Below, piece after piece: positions 1 to 5,614 of a DNA stretch of 11,762 bases (position 1 is the first letter of the stretch; the number at the start of each line of letters is the position of its first letter). A program made the position numbers and the translations under genes. The stretch is taken from positions 1 through 11,762 of the forward strand of contig OMIS01000058.1 in NCBI GenBank assembly GCA_900299155.1, in the 5' to 3' direction. This DNA is from a bacterium. GTDB taxonomy: Bacteria; Patescibacteriota; Microgenomatia; UBA1400; PJMF01. Under the pieces are notes generated by a model. That model was not told where the DNA came from and ran no database searches. It saw nothing but the letters and a program-made list of their open reading frames with translations.

Positions 1-115
1 AACCACAGAAATGAAATGTATAAAGTACTTTTGGACAACTTAAAATCTAACCCGCTGACGCTCTAAACGTCACAAGACCCAAATTTGGACTATTTTCAGG
101 GCCTACTCCCATGAA

Positions 116-2041
116 TTACCCCATCTTTGCTTTTGGGAGGTTCATCAACTCTGTGAACTCATCACCGTCTAAACTCTCTACATCAAGGAGTTTGAGGGAA
201 ACTGAATCAAGTTCTTTTTTGTATTTCTTGAGAATGTCGAGTGAACGCTTTTTACCTTCATCGATAAGTTTTAAGACCTCAGCATCCACTTTTTCTTGCA
301 AAGCTTCAGAAATTTTTTGTGGTTCACCCCATGAACGGTTGTAACTCATGTCGTATTGTGGGGAAAAGTTCATAGGACCGAGTGGACTCATTCCATAATC
401 CATGACCATGGCGCGAGCAATTCTAGTAGCGCGCTCAATATCACTACTTGCACCAGCGGTCAGCTCTTTGAAGATTAGTTCTTCAGCTGCACGACCACCG
501 AGGAGTACTGCAATTTCATCAATTAGTTCAGACTTAGTGGTCTGGACTTTATCCTTTTCAGGAGGTGTTAAGGTGAAGCCCAATGCTTGACCACGAGAAA
601 CTATAGAAATTCTATGAACAGGGTCTGCATGTGGAGAAACGTGTGCCACAATTGCGTGACCTGCTTCATGATATGCAGTCATCTTGCGTTCATGTTCATC
701 ATGGAGACGCTTTTTACTCGGCCCAAGTTTCACTTTCAATGATGCTTCTTCAATATCATTGGTGGTAATTTCTTCTCGATTTTCTCGAGCTACTGCGATA
801 GCTGCTTCGTTGAGCATATTTTCAATATCTGCTCCAGAGAAACCAACGGTGCGACGTGCAACCTTATCCCAGTTTACTGTCTTAGCAAAAGGTTTTTTCT
901 GAGCATGAATTGAAAGAATGTATTTACGCTCTTCTAGATCTGGCAAACTGACGGTCACTCGGCGATCAAACCGACCAGGGCGCACCAAGGCTGGATCCAG
1001 CATGTCACCACGGTTGGTAGCTGCCATCACAATCACGTTATCATTTGGTGTGAAACCATCCATCTCAACCAAGATTTGATTCAAAGTCTGCTCACGTTCA
1101 TCGTGACCACCCATACTACCATGACCACGGACACGTCCGATGGCGTCAATTTCATCAATGAAAATAATTGAAGGAGCAAGTTTTTTAGCGGTTGCAAATA
1201 GATCTCGAGCACGAGAAGCACCCACACCCACCAACATCTCCATAAACTCACTACCAGCGATAGATAAAAACTGAACATTGGCTTCACCTGCCACAGCTCT
1301 GGCGAGGAGCGTTTTACCAGTTCCAGCTGGACCGACAAGCAAAACACCTTTTGGAGTACGAGCACCCACCTTTTTATACTTACGAGGGTCACGCAAGAAG
1401 TCCACAATTTCTTCGAGTTCGCGCTTAGCTTCGTCCATTCCACCCACATCTTTAAAGCTAATATTCTGCTTACCTTTTACAAAAAGCTTTGCCTTGCTAC
1501 GACCAATTCCCATGATGCCATCTTGCGCACCACGAGCTTGGCGGAAAATAAAGAACAACACACCCACCATCAGGATGATTGGCAAGATTGTGAGTAACAG
1601 ATCCCAGAGCATGCTCCAAGCAGAAACTGTTGCTACATCAATGTTTGTACTATTTAAGTCAATATTTGCAGCTTCAAAGATAGAAACTAAGTTTTGTCCA
1701 TCTTCTTTACGAGCAGTTTTTTTACTACTGTCCTTGTACTCTATGTTCAATTCATTGCCAGAAACTTCGATTTTTTTAATTTCTTGATCTCGGACATCCT
1801 GAACCATCTCTGAAAGCGTAATTCTTTGTGTTTCACCTCTTGAGAAGAGTGAGAAAATCATCGGCAGGAATAACAACCCGATAAACACATAGAGCAATCC
1901 CTTATTCCAGCTTGGACCAAAATCTAAAGGAAGCATATTCATCCGTCTGCCAGTATTTTTCTGAGAAGCAGAATTTTGTGTCTCTGGAGTAGTGGGTTGT
2001 ACTGGAGGTTTGGATTGTAATTTTTCAGGTTGTTTTGCCAT
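116..2041 (-). CDS. ftsH: FtsH, membrane-anchored ATP-dependent zinc metalloprotease
   Basis: FtsH is a hexameric AAA+ protease of the inner membrane that extracts and degrades misfolded membrane proteins and some short-lived regulators. At 641 residues it is of normal length. In order: a Q/P-rich N-terminal tail (1-40), transmembrane segment 1 (about 48-66), an extracytoplasmic domain (about 67-143), transmembrane segment 2 (about 147-166), an AAA module with Walker A GPAGTGKT (237-244), Walker B IIFIDEIDA (292-300) and the second region of homology near 341-360 (ATNRGDMLDPALVRPGRFDR), then the protease domain with zinc motif HEAGH (458-462) and the third zinc ligand D534 in ASSDIERAT. The usual pore motif FVGVGA reads LVGVGA (270-275), so the pore phenylalanine is leucine. 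It is the last gene of the minus-strand run after the MetRS beta-like gene, with a 91-base gap. No clear Shine-Dalgarno precedes the ATG. Identification is essentially certain. Confidence 0.98.
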   Translation of the reverse strand: MAKQPEKLQSKPPVQPTTPETQNSASQKNTGRRMNMLPLDFGPSWNKGLLYVFIGLLFLPMIFSLFSRGETQRITLSEMVQDVRDQEIKKIEVSGNELNIEYKDSSKKTARKEDGQNLVSIFEAANIDLNSTNIDVATVSAWSMLWDLLLTILPIILMVGVLFFIFRQARGAQDGIMGIGRSKAKLFVKGKQNISFKDVGGMDEAKRELEEIVDFLRDPRKYKKVGARTPKGVLLVGPAGTGKTLLARAVAGEANVQFLSIAGSEFMEMLVGVGASRARDLFATAKKLAPSIIFIDEIDAIGRVRGHGSMGGHDEREQTLNQILVEMDGFTPNDNVIVMAATNRGDMLDPALVRPGRFDRRVTVSLPDLEERKYILSIHAQKKPFAKTVNWDKVARRTVGFSGADIENMLNEAAIAVARENREEITTNDIEEASLKVKLGPSKKRLHDEHERKMTAYHEAGHAIVAHVSPHADPVHRISIVSRGQALGFTLTPPEKDKVQTTKSELIDEIAVLLGGRAAEELIFKELTAGASSDIERATRIARAMVMDYGMSPLGPMNFSPQYDMSYNRSWGEPQKISEALQEKVDAEVLKLIDEGKKRSLDILKKYKKELDSVSLKLLDVESLDGDEFTELMNLPKAKMG

Positions 2042-2112
2042 AACTATATATGCCTAGTAATCGTAAGATTGGCACATTTTAACACATTGCTGTAATTATT
2101 ACTGGTAAGATT

Positions 2113-2130
2113 TTAGTAAAAATCTACTAA
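2113..2130. other. Weak AT-rich hairpin after the MetRS beta-like gene
   Basis: TTAGTA and TACTAA flank a six-base loop, two bases beyond the stop codon of the MetRS beta-like gene. There is no convincing T run on either strand, so it may be a weak terminator or an RNA 3' end rather than a barrier between that gene and ftsH. Confidence 0.3.
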
Positions 2131-2132
2131 GA

Positions 2133-2468
2133 TTAGCGAACAATTTCACCTGCGGCTACTGCCTTATCTGGATGCACAAGCGCAGCGTCTACGCCACCAG
2201 CAGCAATGATCATGCCCTGGCTCTCCACACCTCTAATAGTGCGTGGTTCTAAGTTTGCTAAATAGAGCAGCTGTTTTCCTACAAGTTCTTCAGGCGTATA
2301 CCAAGGCTTTATACCAGAAGCCACTGTGCGGGTACCTAGTTCTCCTGCATCAAGTACTAGCTTCAGCAGCTTGTCTGCGCCTTCTATGGCACTGGCTTCA
2401 AGAACCGTGACAACACGGATGTCCAGTTTTGCAAAATCGTCATACACAATTGTGGGTTTTTGTGGCAT
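2133..2468 (-). CDS. Stand-alone tRNA-binding OB-fold protein, MetRS beta-like
   Basis: This is a 111-residue EMAP-II/Arc1p-type tRNA-binding domain, matching the C-terminal extension of bacterial methionyl-tRNA synthetase. In this family an OB fold binds the tRNA elbow and improves aminoacylation; in some bacteria it is a separate MetRS beta subunit. Visible signatures are YDDFAKLDIRVVTV near the start, EGADKLLKLVLDAG, the VASGIKPWY segment, LANLEPRTIRGVESQGM and the AAGG turn near the end. It starts 17 bases after the trpS stop codon, so it is almost certainly co-transcribed with trpS and under the same attenuator. CsaA, a related chaperone-like protein of the same size, is the main alternative, but the sequence looks closer to the MetRS C-terminus. 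Whether MetRS elsewhere in this genome lacks the domain cannot be seen here. Confidence 0.9.
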   Translation of the reverse strand: MPQKPTIVYDDFAKLDIRVVTVLEASAIEGADKLLKLVLDAGELGTRTVASGIKPWYTPEELVGKQLLYLANLEPRTIRGVESQGMIIAAGGVDAALVHPDKAVAAGEIVR

Positions 2469-2485
2469 AGCTTTGGTATTGTACC

Positions 2486-3556
2486 TTATCCTAACCCCAT
2501 TGCCGTTCGTACTTGTTCCACAGTTTCCTGAGCAATGACACGTGCGCGGGCTGCCCCAGCCTCGATGACCGAGTCAACATATGCAGGATCAGCTTCAAGT
2601 TGGGCTCTTTTTTCTTGTATAGGTTTAAGTTCTGCAAAAATGGCAGCGGCTAACTCTTTTTTCAAATCACCATAGCGGATACCGGTACTTTCATAGAGAG
2701 TTTCATACTCAGCGCGTTTTGCTGTGCCTTGAAATAACTCAACAAACTCTAGCAAACTTTTGACACCTATAGATTCACTGCCAGCTTGGTCAGTATAGGT
2801 AGTGACGGTTTTACCCTTTTCATTTTGAACTCTTGTGACTGTGCCTTTGCCTGAATCAGTTGGGGCACTTGAGAGCCGTTTGGTAATTGTGCCCAGATCA
2901 TCGGTTAAGTTAATAAAACTGCCTTCCACACTTTTACTCATCTTCCCTTCACCTTTGAGAGATGGCACGTACTCGCCTTTTGTGGCGAAACGTTGTGGTT
3001 CTGGGAAATCCAAACCATATAGTTCATTCATCTTGCGTGCAATTTCTCGTGACACTTCTAAGTGTGGTTCTTGATCAATACCCACGGGCACCAATCCAGC
3101 TTTGTACACCAAAATATCGGCACTCATCAAAATAGGATAATTCAGAAGTGCCATCGTGGCATAATCTGGATATTGCTTGACTTTATCTTTGAATGTAGGC
3201 AAATGCTGCATCCGCGCAATACTCATCACTGAAGAAAAATAAAACGAAAGCTCGGTGTGCTGTGGCACCATGGATTGCAAGAAAATAACTGATTTTTCAG
3301 GATCAAGACCTGCAGCCAAGTAATCTAAAACTACCTGACGGCGGTTGTCGCGCAGTTCCTCAACTTTATATGGCGTAGTAATTGTGTGAATATCTGCCAC
3401 CATGTATAAAGTCTGGATATTTGGGTCTTTTTGCAGTTCAAGCATGCCTTTTACTGCGCCAAGATAATTGCCTAAATGCAATCGACCAGTAGCGCGAATT
3501 CCTGAAAGGACGCGATTTTTACTTTGTTTGCTGTTTTCAGTTTGTGTATTATTCAT
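2486..3556 (-). CDS. trpS: Tryptophanyl-tRNA synthetase
   Basis: TrpS is a cytoplasmic class I homodimeric synthetase that charges tRNA-Trp with tryptophan using ATP. At 356 residues it has the normal bacterial length plus a short N-terminal tail. The HIGH-type motif appears as GRLHLGN (24-30), MSADILV (144-150) and GIDQEPH (159-165) line the substrate pocket as in the family, and KMSKS lies at 205-209. I find no tryptophan residue in the whole protein, so its own synthesis does not need charged tRNA-Trp. The ATG is preceded by AAGAAAG, a modest ribosome binding site, in a context nearly identical to that of the recombinase gene. It is the first structural gene after a leader peptide and attenuator (3589-3690) and is followed after 17 bases by the MetRS beta-like gene. 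Confidence 0.98.
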   Translation of the reverse strand: MNNTQTENSKQSKNRVLSGIRATGRLHLGNYLGAVKGMLELQKDPNIQTLYMVADIHTITTPYKVEELRDNRRQVVLDYLAAGLDPEKSVIFLQSMVPQHTELSFYFSSVMSIARMQHLPTFKDKVKQYPDYATMALLNYPILMSADILVYKAGLVPVGIDQEPHLEVSREIARKMNELYGLDFPEPQRFATKGEYVPSLKGEGKMSKSVEGSFINLTDDLGTITKRLSSAPTDSGKGTVTRVQNEKGKTVTTYTDQAGSESIGVKSLLEFVELFQGTAKRAEYETLYESTGIRYGDLKKELAAAIFAELKPIQEKRAQLEADPAYVDSVIEAGAARARVIAQETVEQVRTAMGLG

Positions 3557-3588
3557 AATTTCTTTCTTAATTGTACATGTATACCTAC

Positions 3589-3610
3589 AAAAAAACTCTC
3601 TTGCGAGAGT
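3589..3610 (-). terminator. Intrinsic terminator of the trpS leader (segments 3 and 4)
   Basis: On the minus strand ACTCTC, a GCAA tetraloop and GAGAGT form a perfect 6-bp stem that runs into seven T. It lies about 32 bases before the trpS start and after the predicted leader promoter, so it can only regulate trpS; it does not end the upstream gene, which has its own terminator at 3711-3740. Confidence 0.85.
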
Positions 3611-3651
3611 CTATTTTTCCACGAAAAAATGCTCTCGACTTAGATAGAGAG
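3589..3651 (-). promoter_or_regulatory. Trp attenuator: alternative terminator and antiterminator RNA folds before trpS
   Basis: Read on the minus strand, four segments alternate. Segment 1 is CUCUC (3651-3647), just after the tandem Trp codons. Segment 2 is CGAGAG (3637-3632), just after the leader stop codon. Segment 3 is CUCUCG (3609-3604). Segment 4 is GAGAG (3600-3596) followed by T. Pairing 1:2 (5 bp) leaves 3:4 free to form the terminator. Pairing 2:3 (6 bp) blocks the terminator and is extended inward by AUUUUUU with GAAAAAU (7 bp, one wobble, four-base CGUG loop) across a C/AGA internal loop. A ribosome stalled at UGG UGG would cover segment 1 and favour 2:3, hence read-through. A ribosome at the stop codon would cover segment 2 and favour termination. 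The pairings are directly visible; the regulation is inferred from the classic trp and pheST mechanism. Confidence 0.85.
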
Positions 3652-3690
3652 TTGCCACCAAGAAAAGCGAACTGTCTTAGTTTGTGACAT
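3640..3690 (-). CDS. TrpS leader peptide with tandem Trp codons
   Basis: This 16-codon reading frame encodes MSQTKTVRFSWWQLSI and stops at TAA. Codons 11 and 12 are both TGG (3660-3655), although tryptophan is rare and absent from TrpS itself. The Trp pair sits 3 bases upstream of attenuator segment 1, and the stop codon sits two bases upstream of segment 2, the geometry expected of a charging sensor. No strong Shine-Dalgarno is visible: the predicted -10 box at 3701-3706 puts the transcript start only a few bases before the ATG, so it may be read as a nearly leaderless mRNA. It has no expected function as a free peptide. The frame is certain; translation and role are inferred. Confidence 0.82.
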   Translation of the reverse strand: MSQTKTVRFSWWQLSI

Positions 3691-3700
3691 AGTAAGAAGT

Positions 3701-3728
3701 ACTATACGCGAAAAATAAACTAAACCAA
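3701..3728 (-). promoter_or_regulatory. Predicted promoter of the trpS leader
   Basis: On the minus strand TTGGTT (3728-3723) and TATAGT (3706-3701, five of six matches to TATAAT) are 16 bases apart. The -35 box lies inside the right arm of the terminator of the upstream recombinase gene. The -10 box also forms one arm of a small inverted repeat, ATAGT and ACTAT around a seven-base spacer, which could be incidental. Confidence 0.55.
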
Positions 3729-3740
3729 GGAGTTGGTTTA
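3711..3740 (-). terminator. Intrinsic terminator of the Xer-like gene
   Basis: On the minus strand TAAACCAA, loop CTCC and TTGGTTTA give a perfect 8-bp stem followed by GTTTATTTTT. The first three bases of the stem are the TAA stop codon of the recombinase gene. This separates the recombinase from the trpS unit. Confidence 0.85.
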
Positions 3741-4613
3741 CAGCTCCTCAATTTGAATATTTGGCTGCATATCTGGAGCTTCGATCAGCTTCAAATATTT
3801 TTCAGTTGTCGTAATGCGCTTGTGACCGACCAATTGAGAGATGTACACGAGCGGGGTACCAGCTTTAAGCTGCTCAACGATGAAAGTATGACGTAAATCA
3901 TTGACTTTGGCATCTTTAATACCAGCCAAGCGGAAGTAGCGATCCAAAGCAGTGCGGATGTTACGCACTAAAAATGGACGACAGGTCTTGGTCAGGAACA
4001 TAGTTTTCTCACGAGCACGAGGGCGAACAGCCATGTAATCCATGATGGATTGCTTGGCGGCGGTGTTCAAAGGTACGCGGCGAGCACCACGAGCTTCTTG
4101 AGGTTGAATGGTAATTACGTTGCGATCTAAATCTACATCTTGTACTTGCAAAGCAGCGAGCTCACTAATGCGCATACCTGTCTGGAGCAACAGCTCAACG
4201 ACGGCAGCCATGCGAGCATCACCACGACAAGCATCACGCAGTGCGCGATACTCTGTTTTGCTCAAGATACGAGGTGGAGATTGATCATACTTTGGATGGG
4301 TAATAACATCAGCTGGATTATCACCAATCGCACCTTGGTTTTGCAAATAGCGGAAAAATGCTTTGATAGAGTTAATTTTTCTAGAGATAGATTTGCCTGT
4401 ATACCGTTGTTTTTTAAGCAATTCCTTGAAGTCTTCAATATGGGTGTCATTTACTTCACTAGCATTCTTAGCGTTTTTTTCACGTTCTACAAAATCAATC
4501 AATTGCTCGATATCTTTACTATACGCAATAACCGTAGCATGAGCTTTGGCAGCTTGCTTTAAAGAATCGACAAACTGGCTGTGTGCATCTCGCAGTGTAA
4601 TACTAGCGTCCAT
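3738..4613 (-). CDS. Xer-like tyrosine recombinase with altered active site
   Basis: This is a 291-residue tyrosine recombinase, the size of XerC/XerD, enzymes that cut and rejoin DNA at dif sites to resolve chromosome dimers. The N-terminal SAM-like core-binding domain covers about 5-100 and the catalytic domain about 112-285. Arg I is R148 (TGMRISEL), Arg II is R241 (NDLRHTF), His III is H264 (LVGHKRI) and the nucleophile is Y273 (TTTEKYLKL). Two usual catalytic residues differ: the H of HxLR is N238, and the lysine of the GKGxK hairpin aligns with E173 in QEARGARRVPL. Being alone, without an excisionase or cargo, and divergent from an FtsB-like cell-division gene, it suits a housekeeping Xer role, though a domesticated integrase cannot be excluded. 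It ends in its own terminator. The ATG is preceded by TTAGAAAGAAATT. Confidence 0.9.
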   Translation of the reverse strand: MDASITLRDAHSQFVDSLKQAAKAHATVIAYSKDIEQLIDFVEREKNAKNASEVNDTHIEDFKELLKKQRYTGKSISRKINSIKAFFRYLQNQGAIGDNPADVITHPKYDQSPPRILSKTEYRALRDACRGDARMAAVVELLLQTGMRISELAALQVQDVDLDRNVITIQPQEARGARRVPLNTAAKQSIMDYMAVRPRAREKTMFLTKTCRPFLVRNIRTALDRYFRLAGIKDAKVNDLRHTFIVEQLKAGTPLVYISQLVGHKRITTTEKYLKLIEAPDMQPNIQIEEL

Positions 4614-4706
4614 AATTTCTTTCTAATTGTTTCCCTATGCAAACCTCGAGTTGATGCGTACAATTGATTGTGAATAAGCACACACCAAATTGAAATTTGC
4701 AGGACT

Positions 4707-4726
4707 TATAATATCATAAGAAGGGA
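4707..4726 (+). promoter_or_regulatory. -10 box and ribosome binding site for the FtsB-like gene
   Basis: A perfect TATAAT at 4707-4712 is followed by AAGAAGGGA (4718-4726), nine bases before the ATG at 4736. No good -35 box stands at the right distance (TTGAAA at 4690 is only 11 bases away). This is one of the better ribosome binding sites in the window and supports the chosen start. Confidence 0.55.
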
Positions 4727-4735
4727 TTTTTTGCA

Positions 4736-5089
4736 ATGCAACGACTGCTTTCACATCCCCTGACAATTGCGCTCTTCACTGCCCTAGCCATCATTTTTTA
4801 TGTATCTCTGGATAAAAGTGCCCAAACGGTACAAAGTTCCTCATCAACTTTATTGAAACTTGAGGAACAAAATAAAAAGCTGGGAACTGAGGTAGCAAAA
4901 CTAGAGGAGCAGGTGGAAACTGCACAAACTGGGCTTTCCAAAGAAAAAATCATCCGTAATGAATTATTACTGCAAAAGCCTGGTGAATATGTCGTTCAGC
5001 TGCCTGATGGCATTGTGCAGCCTGAGCCAGTAGCCGAGCCTGACGTGCAAGAGAGTCCGTGGGAGGCGTGGAAGAAGGTGTTGTTGTAA
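4736..5089 (+). CDS. FtsB/DivIC-like septum formation initiator
   Basis: The 117-residue protein has the FtsB/DivIC layout: a short cytoplasmic N-terminus, one transmembrane helix (about 8-25), a coiled coil (about 36-70, heptad-like KLEEQNKKLGTEVAKLEEQV) and the family hallmark KEKIIRNELLLQKPGEYVV (69-87), in which the KPGE turn follows the coil. Such proteins link FtsL and FtsQ in the divisome and help activate septal wall synthesis at mid-cell. The C-terminal tail is proline and acid rich and ends in SPWEAWKKVLL. It lies 122 bases from the divergent Xer-like gene, so two chromosome segregation and division functions share an intergenic region. FtsL is a possible alternative, but the KPGE motif favours FtsB/DivIC. 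Confidence 0.82.
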   Translation: MQRLLSHPLTIALFTALAIIFYVSLDKSAQTVQSSSSTLLKLEEQNKKLGTEVAKLEEQVETAQTGLSKEKIIRNELLLQKPGEYVVQLPDGIVQPEPVAEPDVQESPWEAWKKVLL

Positions 5090-5185
5090 GGTGCAGGCAG
5101 GGTTCTGAAGTGTAAAAATATGTTTTTTAGAAATTTTCAGAGAAAAACAGATTATTTTTGTAAATTGTAGGGTGTTTTGGGTTAG

Positions 5186-5217
5186 AAAAAACCTGAGTCA
5201 CAGCGCTGTGGCTCGGG
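5186..5217 (-). terminator. Strong intrinsic terminator of the small-protein transcript
   Basis: On the minus strand CCCGAGCCACAG and CTGTGACTCAGG form a 12-bp stem, with two G:T pairs, around a minimal CG loop and run directly into six T. On the plus strand the T run is lacking, so it acts for the minus-strand gene; it sits tail to tail with the FtsB-like gene. Confidence 0.9.
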
Positions 5218-5221
5218 CTTA

Positions 5222-5262
5222 AATCGGTTTGGTTGCCGATTAGGTGGCTTTGTTTGGCCACC
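5222..5262 (-). other. Twin 6-8-6 hairpins with near-identical loops in a 3' untranslated region
   Basis: On the minus strand GGTGGC, loop CAAACAAA, GCCACC (5262-5243) and AATCGG, loop CAACCAAA, CCGATT (5241-5222) are separated by a single base. The two stems are unrelated in sequence but perfectly paired and equal in size, while the loops differ at one position. They lie between the stop codon of the 67-residue gene and its terminator. The pattern suggests a repeated RNA element, for example a protein-binding site; no known family is recognised. Confidence 0.7.
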
Positions 5263-5271
5263 CCGGATTAG

Positions 5272-5475
5272 TTACCGAAAAATTGCAAAGCCTAAGGCTT
5301 GCAATGGGCGATGATCAATTAAGCGGCCATACCAGCGCTTTTGCTGGCTGCCAGTTAGTGACACACCCTGGACTGAAACCAATGCTGCCTGAATTCCAGG
5401 CAGCTGAGATATAGGTGTGACTTTCTCTTCAGCACCTTTCTGGTCTACATTAGCTACTTGGTTTTCACTGTCCAT
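5272..5475 (-). CDS. Small hypothetical protein (67 aa) in a hairpin-rich transcript
   Basis: I do not recognise this protein. It starts MDSENQVANVDQKG, has an acidic N-terminal third and a basic C-terminal half containing QQKRWYGRLIDHRP, and ends ALGFAIFR. There is no signal peptide or clear membrane helix. The ATG at 5475 is chosen because GGGAGG stands about five bases upstream, the strongest ribosome binding site in the window. A longer frame from TTG at 5538 would begin at the promoter itself. The coding region carries several hairpins on the RNA: a perfect 8-bp stem at 5384-5404, smaller ones at 5344-5354 and 5321-5340, and a bulged 10-bp stem at 5282-5305 followed by T. So many structures raise the possibility that the RNA itself matters. 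Promoter and terminator show it is a single-gene unit. Confidence 0.6.
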   Translation of the reverse strand: MDSENQVANVDQKGAEEKVTPISQLPGIQAALVSVQGVSLTGSQQKRWYGRLIDHRPLQALGFAIFR

Positions 5476-5516
5476 TCCACCCTCCCAAAAAAAAGCATCA
5501 TACACAAAAAGCAGTC

Positions 5517-5532
5517 TTGGCCTTTCAGCCAA
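5517..5532 (-). other. Hairpin at the predicted 5' end of the small-protein RNA
   Basis: On the minus strand TTGGC, a six-base loop and GCCAA begin at about the predicted transcription start (5532). 5'-terminal hairpins of this kind can protect RNAs from 5'-end-dependent decay; that role here is inferred. Confidence 0.5.
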
Positions 5533-5538
5533 CTTCAA

Positions 5539-5567
5539 ATTATATACGCATCAAATATGTATGTCAA
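5539..5567 (-). promoter_or_regulatory. Exact consensus sigma-70 promoter
   Basis: On the minus strand TTGACA (5567-5562) and TATAAT (5544-5539) are exactly 17 bases apart, a full match to the housekeeping consensus and the best promoter in the window. Transcription should start near 5532, giving a 5' untranslated region of about 57 bases before the ATG at 5475. Confidence 0.9.
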
Positions 5568-5571
5568 TAAT

Positions 5572-5600
5572 TTGTGTAACACAGTATAAATTGTGTAAAC
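5572..5600. repeat. Direct repeat TTGTGTAA upstream of the consensus promoter
   Basis: On the plus strand TTGTGTAA occurs at 5572-5579 and 5591-5598, 19 bases apart, just upstream of the -35 box of the minus-strand promoter. On the minus strand this is TTACACAA twice. Spacing near two helical turns would suit a regulator binding one face of the DNA, but AT-rich sequence makes chance repeats common. Confidence 0.35.
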
Positions 5601-5614
5601 TTATAAATTAACCC

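Noticed and set aside
1..115. Partial gene or RNA at the left edge
   Set aside because: There are small inverted repeats (TGACG/CGTCA at 56-72, CCAAATTTGG at 79-88) but no open frame, tRNA arm or T run. I see nothing that can be called.
1278..1787. 169-residue open frame on the plus strand
   Set aside because: It is the antisense shadow of the FtsH AAA domain, serine-rich and without family resemblance.
3557..3737. T-box riboswitch before trpS
   Set aside because: The terminator suggested one, but the conserved T-box sequence (AGGGTGGNACC type) and a specifier loop are missing, and the leader is too short. The Trp-codon reading frame explains the terminator better.
3738..4613. Integrase of a mobile element with attachment sites
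   Set aside because: There is no neighbouring excisionase, cargo or pair of direct repeats. The tRNA genes are over 3 kb away and intact, and the context is housekeeping.
5186..5532. tmRNA, RNase P RNA or SRP RNA
   Set aside because: The size of about 350 bases and strong structure fit a housekeeping RNA, but I find no tRNA-like end or T arm, no RNase P core motifs, and no SRP apical loop.
5272..5538. Longer 88-residue version of the small protein, starting at TTG 5538
   Set aside because: The start would coincide with the -10 box, upstream of the predicted transcript start, while the ATG at 5475 has a strong ribosome binding site.
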